A DNA stretch of 25,534 nucleotides, taken from NCBI GenBank assembly GCA_017462125.1, contig JAFTRQ010000190.1, positions 1 to 25,534 on the forward strand, written 5' to 3'. The DNA comes from Clostridia bacterium. Lineage in GTDB: Bacteria > Bacillota_A > Clostridia > Oscillospirales > CAG-272. A model generated the notes under the pieces. That model saw only the letters and a list, made by a program, of their open reading frames with translations, made no database searches and was not told where the DNA came from. Below, one piece after another: positions 1-6,448 of the stretch; positions within the stretch are counted from its first letter, which is position 1; the number at the start of each line of letters is the position of its first letter. The position numbers were made by a program, and so were the translations under genes.

Positions 1-170
1 TCGTGGAATTTCTCAAAGGTTTCCTTCTGCTCGTCTGTGAAACTCTTTTCCAAGTCCTCGTGATGGCGTGACATATATCCGAGCAGTTCTTTCATTTCTT
101 TTGAGTTGGTTCTGCTATTCTCTTGAGGTATGATGTTTCCGTGCCAAAGCTCGTTGATGATCGACTTCAT
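1..170 (-). CDS. DUF6809-like small protein, N-terminal part only
   Basis: The gene runs off the left edge, so only about 56 N-terminal residues are visible. They begin MKSIINELWHGNIIPQE and include an acidic, helical stretch (MKELLGYMSRHHEDLEK). This start resembles the small DUF6809 proteins that I associate with clostridial conjugative and transposon-like elements; that match is from memory. The ATG (168-170) overlaps the TGA of tnpV by four bases (ATGA), which implies translational coupling and one transcript. Function is unknown. The location next to tnpV suggests cargo or an accessory gene of a mobile element. Confidence 0.6.
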   Translation of the reverse strand, partial: MKSIINELWHGNIIPQENSRTNSKEMKELLGYMSRHHEDLEKSFTDEQKETFEKFH

Positions 171-538
171 TGATAGATCACCTCCCGCAATACGACTTCT
201 TCCGCGCTCGCCTTGATGTTATTCATCTCAGCAACCCATTTGAGCGCATCAGAAGCCTTTAATTCTTCGTCTATGCCACGTTCTCTTGCGAGGTTGGCAA
301 CTATGACTTCTACCATTTCATTGGCTTGTACGTCGATTTCGTGAAGGTGTGCGTTGAGTCTGCCTTCGGTTAAGAGAGTGGTGTATGTACCTCTCTTATG
401 TTGCTTTAGATAGTCGCGATGAAGCAGTCCATATTTGCCAATGTGATGCTCGGTAGAGTTCGTTTCGCTGAAAATCGGGTAGTATTGCTCGCCACGAAGC
501 TCGTATTTGATACCGTTTTCGATAATGTACTTTTCCAT
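167..538 (-). CDS. tnpV: TnpV-like transposon-encoded protein
   Basis: A 123-residue protein whose order of motifs matches TnpV proteins of clostridial mobile elements: a short N-terminal strand region (KYIIENGIKYELRGEQYYP), a G-K/W-G-x-x-H-x-x-Y-L-K segment near residues 34-46 (GKYGLLHRDYLKQHK), a T-Y-x-x-L-L-T-x-G-x-L-N-x-x-L block (residues 52-66), and a C-terminal W-V-x-x-x-N-N-I-x-A segment (about residues 101-110). The molecular role of TnpV is not established; it is an accessory gene of transposons, not a transposase. The ribosome site is AAAGGA, nine bases before the ATG. No recombinase is visible in the window, so the rest of the element would lie to the left or has been lost. Confidence 0.8.
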   Translation of the reverse strand: MEKYIIENGIKYELRGEQYYPIFSETNSTEHHIGKYGLLHRDYLKQHKRGTYTTLLTEGRLNAHLHEIDVQANEMVEVIVANLARERGIDEELKASDALKWVAEMNNIKASAEEVVLREVIYQ

Positions 539-660
539 AAATCATATTCCTTTCTTTCAAAAAAGCCTTATAAATACAGACTTTTTCGGCTGTTCGGGAA
601 TATGTTTCGACCGCTTGGCGTATCGCCATTAAAATTAGGTCTGTTATGAACACTCCGACC

Positions 661-700
661 AAAACTCAAAAGGACGGCAAATGCCGTCCTTTTGAGTTTT
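661..700. repeat. Perfect 19-bp inverted repeat, 2-nt loop
   Basis: The left arm AAAACTCAAAAGGACGGCA (661-679) is exactly complementary to the right arm (682-700), with AA between them. A- and T-rich ends give it the form of a bidirectional intrinsic terminator. It directly follows CACTCCGACCA, which looks like a tRNA acceptor 3' end with CCA. It may therefore be a tRNA-type terminator, or a structure at a mobile-element boundary. Confidence 0.75.
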
Positions 701-799
701 AGTAGAAAAGAATTGATGAAGAACCTCGCACCCTGCGCGAAGCGCAGGCGTGTTGTTTTGCGCGAAAGCGGGTTAAATGATCAATTCCTGAGAACGCAA

Positions 800-836
800 G
801 CGCAAAACTTGGTTCGTAAATCCTGTCACCTCGACC
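800..836 (+). repeat. tRNA 3'-end-like direct repeat, copy 1
   Basis: The copy contains TTGGTTCGTAAATCCTG and ends CACCTCGACC, followed by A. This resembles a T-arm (GGTTC...TCC) and an acceptor strand ending in CCA. The copy at 965-1000 is clearly related (GCGCAAA, TTGGTTC, AAATCCTGT and CCTCG are shared). No matching tRNA 5' half with D and anticodon arms lies upstream, and the T-loop is abnormal, so this is not an intact tRNA gene. Confidence 0.5.
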
Positions 837-876
837 AAAAAAGGAAAGGAAAGGCTTGCCTTTCCTTTCCTTTTTT
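837..876. repeat. Perfect 19-bp inverted repeat, 2-nt loop (terminator-like)
   Basis: The arm AAAAAAGGAAAGGAAAGGC (837-855) pairs exactly with 858-876 around TT. The six A and six T at the ends make it a potential bidirectional intrinsic terminator. It follows immediately on the CCA-like end of the preceding repeat, the same arrangement as at 650-700. Confidence 0.7.
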
Positions 877-964
877 CGTTGTGGTTCCCGATGCCGAACT
901 TCGCAAATTGCAAAGCAATTGGTTGTGTTTGCGCTCGGTGAATATTGAAGCTTGGGAAACATTG

Positions 965-1000
965 GCGCAAACATTGGTTCAAAATCCTGTGGCCTCGCCC
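965..1000 (+). repeat. tRNA 3'-end-like direct repeat, copy 2
   Basis: This is a diverged second copy of the 800-836 unit: GCGCAAA, then TTGGTTC, then AAATCCTGT, then CCTCG. It carries TTCAAAATCC in place of a canonical TTCRANNC T-loop, with one base too many. No upstream tRNA body can be folded by eye. Confidence 0.5.
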
Positions 1001-1237
1001 CCAAATTGGTGCTATTTGTACAAAAAAATCAGTTCTCTTCACAAAAATTAGGCCGGATTTTTTATTTATTTTGTGCATTGGACCTGACTACGTGTTTGGG
1101 CGATTTTTGAGTCTGTTCACTTCTCAAAATTAGAAATATCTCGTTCAAAATCATCACGGCTGAAATCCATTTTACGCAGTATATTCTTGTAAATTCATTT
1201 TGTTCTATATGATGTTAATCATGACCAAGAAGATTGA

Positions 1238-1966
1238 TTATCCATCAATTGTAATGCTTTCAACTATCACTTTACTATCACTTGCGGAGGAACCCGAGAA
1301 TTTTCCTGTTACGGTTATCCAAGTGCCGATAGCTGGCAGATCACCATCATATTCCAAGGGGAGCGACCACGCGCCATCGTAATAAGGGTGCTGAATTTTA
1401 CCGCCACTCATCACTCTGCCATATATCTTAATAGATTGTCCTGCATACTCGGAGGCGTGGTTGAGCATATTAACAACCTGCACTCTTGTGAGCGTAGGAC
1501 TCATCGTTATGGTATCATAATCCCCGATTGATGCTTCGTATTTAACTACCACCTCAACAATTGCATTTTCCATCCAATAACCGTCAAGTGCGCTGTCGTT
1601 TTCCACAAACTTGCCACTTACCTTAACACGAGAACCGATTGGAGGAAGCTCATCGGTGCTTGTAGGAACGAATTCCCATTGCCAATCACAGCACAGGGTT
1701 TTATCGGAATATCCCCATACATAATAACGAGTCTTATTATTATAGCTGTCATGCAGAATCGCAAATACCCCCTCCTTGGTATATGTTTTATTAGCATAGC
1801 TATTGCCTTCACCATTTTGAAATACATTCAGATAAATCGAGTATTCTATAGGATTGAGAACCTTTGCTACTGTGTCAGATGATTTTCCTTCAGCTTCGCC
1901 GTTTGAGCAAGCAATCGTCGAAACTGCTATAACACATAACAATATTAAACAAAGAATCTTTTTCAA
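1238..1966 (-). CDS. Zinc-operon lipoprotein with two similar halves
   Basis: A 242-residue predicted lipoprotein. Its signal peptide (MKKILCLILLCVIAVS) ends in a TIAC lipobox with Cys20. The mature part contains two similar segments, L-P-P-I-G-S-R-V-K-V-S-G-K-F (about 107-120) and L-P-A-I-G-T-W-I-T-V-T-G-K-F (about 210-223), each followed by a V-E-type strand. This points to a duplicated small beta-barrel (OB-like) domain; the fold assignment is inference. The start codon is TTG, supported by AGGAGG nine bases upstream; TTGA overlaps the znuB stop by four bases, so it is the last gene of the zinc transporter operon. A Cys pair (C92, C93) is present. A surface metal-handling accessory role is suggested by context only. 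Confidence 0.7.
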   Translation of the reverse strand: MKKILCLILLCVIAVSTIACSNGEAEGKSSDTVAKVLNPIEYSIYLNVFQNGEGNSYANKTYTKEGVFAILHDSYNNKTRYYVWGYSDKTLCCDWQWEFVPTSTDELPPIGSRVKVSGKFVENDSALDGYWMENAIVEVVVKYEASIGDYDTITMSPTLTRVQVVNMLNHASEYAGQSIKIYGRVMSGGKIQHPYYDGAWSLPLEYDGDLPAIGTWITVTGKFSGSSASDSKVIVESITIDG

Positions 1967-2814
1967 CCCTTTTTACCTCCTAAAAATTTATCTATCAAAG
2001 TGAAGATCACAAAAACGATCAGATCGGCTATAACTATGGTTGAGCCAACAGGCGTGCTTGCTATAATAGAGACAAGTATACCGATAAGAGAACAACAGAC
2101 CGATACACCCGCGGCGCAGATGGTTACTGCCTTAAAGTTTTTGCACAAACGCATTGCCGAGAGCGCCGGGAAAATAATAAGCGCGGAAATCAAAAGCGAA
2201 CCTACGAGATTCATTGCCAAAACGATAATGACGGCGATGATCGTCGCAAGGATAAGATTATAAATTTTCACCTTTGTTCCCGATGTTTTCGCAAAATTCT
2301 CGTCAAATGTAATGGCGAAGATCTTATTGTATAGAAATATGAACGCCACCACCACAATGATCGACAGGACAACGCATAACCACACGTCTGTCTTTGAGAG
2401 TGTAAGAATGGAGGTTGAACCGAAAAGCGTGGAGCAAACGTCACCCGAAACATTATTGGAGCTCGGGAACAAATTCATCAAAAGATATCCGATAGCAAGC
2501 GCCGAAACCGATAAGATCGCTATTGATGCATCACCTTTGATTTTTGCGTTCTGTCCTGCGCAAAGCAAAATGATTGCCGCAATAATCGTGATGGGCAAGG
2601 CAATTATCATCTTATTTGTAAGACCTACAATAGCGGCAACCGCCATAGCGCCGAAGGCAACATGGGAAAGTCCGTCGCCGATAAAGGAAAAACGTTTCAG
2701 AACAAGTGTTACACCGAGAATTGAGGAGCAAAGAGAAATTAAAACACCGACGATCAATGCATAGCGGACAAAGGGATATTGAAGATAATTATATAAAGTA
2801 TGAAACAATTCCAT
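1963..2814 (-). CDS. znuB: Zinc/manganese ABC transporter permease (ABC-3 family)
   Basis: A 283-residue integral membrane protein with about eight hydrophobic helices. It has the family's N-terminal pattern (FVRYALIVGVLISLCSSILG, VLKRFSFIGDGLSHVAFGA) and the conserved L-G-S-L-L-I-S-A-L-I-I-F-P-A-L-like segment (MNLVGSLLISALIIFPALSA). These mark the ABC-3 permeases that import zinc, manganese or iron with a ZnuA-type binding protein. Length is normal for the family. It starts two bases after znuC stops, and its GGAGG ribosome site lies in the end of znuC. The neighbouring Zur-like regulator and His-rich ZnuA favour zinc over manganese. Confidence 0.92.
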   Translation of the reverse strand: MELFHTLYNYLQYPFVRYALIVGVLISLCSSILGVTLVLKRFSFIGDGLSHVAFGAMAVAAIVGLTNKMIIALPITIIAAIILLCAGQNAKIKGDASIAILSVSALAIGYLLMNLFPSSNNVSGDVCSTLFGSTSILTLSKTDVWLCVVLSIIVVVAFIFLYNKIFAITFDENFAKTSGTKVKIYNLILATIIAVIIVLAMNLVGSLLISALIIFPALSAMRLCKNFKAVTICAAGVSVCCSLIGILVSIIASTPVGSTIVIADLIVFVIFTLIDKFLGGKKG

Positions 2815-2816
2815 AA

Positions 2817-3527
2817 TTATTCTTCACCTCCTTCGGCAAGAGAAAAGTGTTTGGCAATATCGCTTTTCAAATATTCGAATTTTGTTCCGAAAAAGATTTC
2901 TTTGCCGACATAAAGAATATGAGTGGCATATTTCACTGCGGATACAATATCATGGGATATCATAATGACTGTGATGCCATCTTTTTTATTGATTTGCTCG
3001 ATTAAACGGTACATTTCGAGCGTAACCTTGGGATCCAGTCCCGAAACAGGCTCATCAAGCAGAAGGAGCTTTTGCGTTGCGCACAAAGCTCTTGCAAGCA
3101 AAACGCGCTGTTGCTGACCGCCTGAAAGCTCACGATAACAACGCTTTTTCAAAGAGGATATATTCATTCGTTTCATGCTCTGCTCGGCAAGCTGCTTTTC
3201 AGCTTTGACATAAAATGGGCGAAGCCCGCATCTTCCCTGACAGCCCGAAAGCACGATTTCTTCCACAGATGCGGGAAAATCCTTTTGTACGACCGTCTGC
3301 TGAGGAAGATAACCTATCTCATTTGGTTGCAGTCCATCTCCCGTAATTACTTTTCCGTCAATAGGAGAAAGCAAGCCGAGCAAGGTTTTCATCAAAGTAG
3401 ATTTACCTGAACCGTTTTCACCGATAATACAAAGGAAATCTCCGCTATTCACAGAAAAATTCAGATTTTGCAATATTGCGCGCCCTTCATATCCGAGCGA
3501 TAAATTTTGACAAATAAGCTGTGCCAT
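2817..3527 (-). CDS. znuC: Zinc ABC transporter ATP-binding protein
   Basis: A 236-residue ATPase with Walker A GENGSGKST (about 36-44), a Q-loop region (GYLPQQTVV), the signature LSGGQQQR, Walker B KLLLLDEPVSGLD and the H-loop MISHD. It energises metal import through the ZnuB permease at the inner face of the membrane. It lies between znuA (11-bp gap) and znuB (2-bp gap) on one transcript, and GGGGAG precedes the ATG. The length is typical of ZnuC/AdcC. Confidence 0.93.
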   Translation of the reverse strand: MAQLICQNLSLGYEGRAILQNLNFSVNSGDFLCIIGENGSGKSTLMKTLLGLLSPIDGKVITGDGLQPNEIGYLPQQTVVQKDFPASVEEIVLSGCQGRCGLRPFYVKAEKQLAEQSMKRMNISSLKKRCYRELSGGQQQRVLLARALCATQKLLLLDEPVSGLDPKVTLEMYRLIEQINKKDGITVIMISHDIVSAVKYATHILYVGKEIFFGTKFEYLKSDIAKHFSLAEGGEE

Positions 3528-3538
3528 ATGTTCTCCCC

Positions 3539-4528
3539 TTATTTCAGCGCTTGCTTCAGCACATCCAAATTCGCTTCCATCAACGAAAGGTAGGTTACGC
3601 CATTTTCAATGTCTACGGTGGTGTTGGATTGCATGGAATTCATGGATAGTATTCTTGCATTCTTTGTTGTTGTATTCGAAATGACCGTTTCCGCGATTTT
3701 ATGATTTACTCCGTCGATTGTGAGCACAACGCTGAGATTCAACTCATCAAGCTTTCCCGCAAGGAATGCAATGGTTTCAAAGCTTGCCTCACTTTCGGAA
3801 GAGCATCCCGAAAATGCGGCGTAATATTCGAGGTTATAATCGTCAACAAGATAGCGGAACGGAAAACGATCTCCGAACAGAAGCGTATTTTTTGTTCCTG
3901 CCTCTACCGCAGCCTGATACTCGCCGTCAAGAAGGGTGAGTTTTTCGAGATAATCGGATAGATTTGTGTTATAAGTATCTATATTATCGGGATCAATGTA
4001 ACCGAGCTTTTCTGCTATATGAGTGCATATCAGCTTTGCATTTTTGAGCGAAAGCCACACGTGCTCATCGTTGGAGAGCGTATGCTCGTGTTGTTCGTCC
4101 TCGTGTTTATGATCATCCTCGTGCTCCATACCGTCAACAATTTCTTCTTGCTTGACAATATCTTCACCGAGAACTTTAAGCAAATTGATTACTATCATAT
4201 CCTTGTTAGCGGCATTCGCAAGGATATCATCAACCCAACCATCGGATTCTCCGCCGACATAGATAAACATATCGCATTCTGAAATTTTGATAATATTTGC
4301 TGCCGTAGGCTGATAATTGTGCAGATCGACACCGGTGCCAAGGAGCATCGTGATATCAGCGGTTTCAGCTTTCTCTCCCATGATCTGCTTCACCCAATCG
4401 TATTGGGGGAAGATAGTTGTCACAATAGATAGCTTATCGGAATCACCGCCAACATCACAGCTTGCCAGCGCTCCCGTAACACCTATGAGCATTGCAAGCG
4501 CCAATAAAACAGAAATAATTTTTTTCAT
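3539..4528 (-). CDS. znuA: Zinc-binding lipoprotein (ZnuA/AdcA type)
   Basis: A 329-residue extracytoplasmic metal-binding protein. I chose ATG 4526-4528 because GGGAGG lies about ten bases upstream and a lipoprotein signal follows (LASC, Cys24). Expected metal ligands include H70 (VDLHNYQPT) and H156 (DEHVWLS). A His/Asp/Glu-rich loop (about 132-150, EHEDDHKHEDEQHEH) is typical of zinc rather than manganese proteins. At the place where ZnuA proteins usually carry the third His (F-H-D-A-F-G-Y), this protein has LFGDRFPFRY, so Gly219 replaces it. The acidic/Ser segment CSSESEAS further on may supply a ligand. It delivers zinc to ZnuBC, and znuC follows directly. Confidence 0.9.
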   Translation of the reverse strand: MKKIISVLLALAMLIGVTGALASCDVGGDSDKLSIVTTIFPQYDWVKQIMGEKAETADITMLLGTGVDLHNYQPTAANIIKISECDMFIYVGGESDGWVDDILANAANKDMIVINLLKVLGEDIVKQEEIVDGMEHEDDHKHEDEQHEHTLSNDEHVWLSLKNAKLICTHIAEKLGYIDPDNIDTYNTNLSDYLEKLTLLDGEYQAAVEAGTKNTLLFGDRFPFRYLVDDYNLEYYAAFSGCSSESEASFETIAFLAGKLDELNLSVVLTIDGVNHKIAETVISNTTTKNARILSMNSMQSNTTVDIENGVTYLSLMEANLDVLKQALK

Positions 4529-4610
4529 AAAAATAGCCTCCCAAATTAGATAAATGAAAAAACAAAGATACCCCACGAAAAGATGGCGGTGCAGACGCAA
4601 AAATGGCGTA

Positions 4611-4671
4611 AAAACAAGGGATAGGCGCAAAAACCGAGTCTGACCTCAAAAAGGCAGACTTATCCCTTGTT
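4611..4671 (-). terminator. Branched hairpin before znuA (terminator or attenuator)
   Basis: An 11-bp outer stem (AACAAGGGATA, 4613-4623, with 4661-4671) encloses a 6-bp inner stem (4637-4642 with 4655-4660). In the transcribed direction the outer stem is followed by a T-rich run (CCTTGTTTTTACG). It lies between the small membrane gene and znuA, so it could reduce read-through or act as an attenuator, unless znuA has its own promoter in 4529-4610; I see no convincing one. Confidence 0.55.
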
Positions 4672-4682
4672 AATATATTTAT

Positions 4683-4979
4683 TTAATTTAGAAGCTTTAC
4701 TTTTAATGTTATAGGTGTATGCTGAGCTTTGGTTGCTTGTCCGCAAGTTATGTAGAATAGCAACGGCAACATAAAAAGGTGCGCGAATACAAAAATTCCG
4801 CAAGCAAGAGCTATTATTTTCTGCATTTCTGCGAAGAGCTTGGCACAGTTACAGATGGCGCATCCTGCGCCAATGCAATCATGATCTGTTCCGTGAATAA
4901 TAAACAAAGGGGAACAAAGCATAACAAAGAAAATTGTTATTGCAAGTAATATAGCTATGATACGATTTTTCTTTGCCAT
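4683..4979 (-). CDS. Small Cys/His membrane protein linked to zur
   Basis: A 98-residue protein with two predicted membrane helices (about 7-28 and 54-78). The connecting segment carries a dense cluster of potential metal ligands: H29, D32, H33, C35, C40, C43 and C45 (DHDCIGAGCAICNC). I do not recognise a named family. It lies 20 bp downstream of the Fur-family regulator with its own AAGGA site, so both are probably on one zinc-controlled transcript. A membrane zinc sensor, chaperone or accessory role is possible but is context-based inference. Confidence 0.75.
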   Translation of the reverse strand: MAKKNRIIAILLAITIFFVMLCSPLFIIHGTDHDCIGAGCAICNCAKLFAEMQKIIALACGIFVFAHLFMLPLLFYITCGQATKAQHTPITLKVKLLN

Positions 4980-4999
4980 ACAAAATTTTTCCTTTCGAC

Positions 5000-5392
5000 T
5001 TATTCAATACAGTTTCCGCAAACTCCGTATATCACGGTATCTTTGTTATCTATCGTAAATTTCTCGTTTTGTTTAAGGTTTTCGGTAATAGCCGCAACAC
5101 TCAGCATTCCCATGTGAAAGGTTTTGCCGCACTTTTTGCAACGCAGATGCAAACAAGTCTTGCATCTATCCGCATCGGTATACTGATAATATACCTCTCG
5201 AGTTCCGCTACGGCTGATACGATGTATCTTACCTTCCGATTCGAGATCTGACAGATTGCGATATACCGCACTTAAGCTAATGCTATCATTGTCAAGCGCC
5301 TCGGCAATCTGCTTAGCTGTTAAGAGCTCGTCGGGGTGGAGTTCAAGATAGTGTAAAAATATTTTTCGTTGTTTCGTAATATATTTAGCCAT
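5000..5392 (-). CDS. zur: Fur-family regulator, probably Zur
   Basis: A 130-residue Fur-family repressor. The N-terminal winged helix (about 1-65) includes the recognition region SLSAVYRNLSDLESEGKIHRI. The C-terminal dimerisation part has two CxxC pairs (C85/C88 CKKC and C125/C128 CGNC) for structural zinc, plus C77, C80 and H82. ATG 5390-5392 was chosen because GGGAG lies eight bases upstream; an earlier in-frame TTG overlaps that site. Co-location with znuACB and a His-rich ZnuA argues for zinc, rather than iron or peroxide, as the signal. A palindrome overlaps its transcription start, suggesting autoregulation. The promoter very likely serves this gene and the small membrane gene, with possible read-through into znuACB. 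Confidence 0.85.
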   Translation of the reverse strand: MAKYITKQRKIFLHYLELHPDELLTAKQIAEALDNDSISLSAVYRNLSDLESEGKIHRISRSGTREVYYQYTDADRCKTCLHLRCKKCGKTFHMGMLSVAAITENLKQNEKFTIDNKDTVIYGVCGNCIE

Positions 5393-5410
5393 CCTATTAT
5401 CTCCCAATTC

Positions 5411-5433
5411 AATTTGCGAACCAATCGCAAATT
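5411..5433. promoter_or_regulatory. Putative Zur operator (9-5-9 palindrome)
   Basis: AATTTGCGA (5411-5419), a five-base spacer, then TCGCAAATT (5425-5433) form a perfect 9-bp inverted repeat. It starts one base after the -10 box of the regulator promoter, covering the expected transcription start. The size and AT-rich ends fit Fur-family operators. The target protein is inferred from position. Confidence 0.7.
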
Positions 5434-5462
5434 ATTATACCACCATTAAATCGATATGTCAA
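5434..5462 (-). promoter_or_regulatory. Consensus promoter of the zur transcript
   Basis: On the minus strand TTGACA (5457-5462) and TATAAT (5434-5439) are both perfect consensus boxes, separated by 17 bp. The start of transcription should fall near 5427, inside the palindromic operator. Confidence 0.85.
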
Positions 5463-5548
5463 TATAATTTGCTTATAACATTAAAAGTTCACAATATTTT
5501 TATAGCCGCGCAGTTATAAATAACTCAAGTTGGAAACTCAAAGCAAAA

Positions 5549-5574
5549 CGGAATAGGTTGTTACACCTATTCCG
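5549..5574 (-). terminator. Intrinsic terminator downstream of birA
   Basis: A 9-bp stem (CGGAATAGG, 5549-5557, with CCTATTCCG, 5566-5574) closes an 8-nt loop and, on the minus strand, is followed by TTTTGCTTT. It closes the fatty-acid locus after birA. The stem and loop are nearly identical to the terminator at 19374-19407. Confidence 0.75.
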
Positions 5575-5689
5575 AATGATTGTAAAGCGAAATCCCCGGC
5601 GACTATTGACAACTTCAACAATCGTGTGGTTAAGCGAAGGTTAACAGATGAGAGCAATTTCTGATTTCATTGTTCCTTGCAGTTCCATT

Positions 5690-6448
5690 TTAATTTATAC
5701 TATCGAGAAGTATGGAAATATCCGCACTGTTCAGGGACTTTTTTGTTCCGTCCGACAGTGTCAAGCAGAGCTCGAATTGCTGATTGATACCGTCAACATA
5801 CGCGCTGCAAACGAATTTGCCATTTTGATATGCCGAAATTTTTTTATTTATTAACATACTGCGCATGACATATTCGTTAAACAGCGCGGGGTTGTATTGA
5901 AAGAATTCTTTGATAATATCCGCAATCAGCAGATTTACACCGTTATAGCCTGCATCAAACAGTGCCCCCGCAATATCCTTTAATTCCGGCGGGAACCCCG
6001 ACTCCGGCTCTGTTAAATTGATTCCTATGCCTACGATTATGCATGCCTGATTTTTGTCGTCTTGTTTGAACAAGCTTTCGGCAAGAATACCGCACACTTT
6101 TTTCTCGCGATAATAAATGTCGTTCATCCACTTTATTTGCACTTGTTCATTGATATGCTTCTCTATGGCTTTTGCCACCGCAACCGCCGCATGAGCTGTA
6201 ATATGCAGATCACTTATCGCTTCTTGCGGAGCTTTCAGTAAAATGCTCATATATACTCCGGTTTTGGCGGGAGAATAAAAAGCTTTTCTCATTTTTCCGC
6301 GCCCCGCGGTTTGATGCTCGGAAATAATAACCGTTCCCGGAGGCGCTCCCGCTTTTGCTTTTTCTATTAAGACATCGTTGGTTGATGTAACCGTTTCATA
6401 TTTTTCGATTATCAACCTTTTTATTTGCAAGCACTCTTCAATTAACAT
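5690..6448 (-). CDS. birA: Biotin--[acetyl-CoA carboxylase] ligase, single-domain
   Basis: A 252-residue biotin protein ligase that activates biotin with ATP and transfers it to the lysine of AccB. Visible motifs are STNDVL (21-27), the biotinyl-AMP loop AGRGKMRKAF (48-57, here with Lys-Met-Arg in place of the more usual Arg/Gly-rich form), KWMND (106-110) and KKVCGIL (116-122). It lacks the N-terminal helix-turn-helix of bifunctional BirA repressors, so it should be an enzyme only. Its start overlaps the end of the PAS-regulator gene by 11 bp and has a weak ribosome site, so coupling is likely. Its placement after the acc/fab operon fits its substrate AccB. Confidence 0.92.
   Translation of the reverse strand: MLIEECLQIKRLIIEKYETVTSTNDVLIEKAKAGAPPGTVIISEHQTAGRGKMRKAFYSPAKTGVYMSILLKAPQEAISDLHITAHAAVAVAKAIEKHINEQVQIKWMNDIYYREKKVCGILAESLFKQDDKNQACIIVGIGINLTEPESGFPPELKDIAGALFDAGYNGVNLLIADIIKEFFQYNPALFNEYVMRSMLINKKISAYQNGKFVCSAYVDGINQQFELCLTLSDGTKKSLNSADISILLDSIN

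Larger units (their letters stand above)
541..1237. other. Gene-free, hairpin-rich interval
   Basis: About 700 bp without a convincing gene; short open frames on both strands have no coherent protein composition. It contains two perfect 19-bp inverted repeats with 2-nt loops, smaller hairpins with 3-nt loops (732-748 with GAA, 906-920 with AAA), crossing inverted repeats (710-717 with 780-787; 755-763 with 800-808), and imperfect direct repeats (800-836 and 965-1000) that resemble the T-arm and acceptor end of a tRNA. It separates the mobile-element edge from the 3' end of the zinc operon. Confidence 0.7.

Noticed and set aside
762..838. Possible intact tRNA gene ending in CCA
   Set aside because: The 3' part looks like a T-arm and acceptor end, but no complementary 5' acceptor strand, D-arm or anticodon arm could be found upstream, and the T-loop is not canonical.
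692..1133. Open frames of 60-120 codons on both strands in the interval before the zinc operon
   Set aside because: They read through the perfect hairpins and tRNA-end-like repeats, lack ribosome sites and have low-complexity or K/S/F-rich products; typical spurious ORFs.
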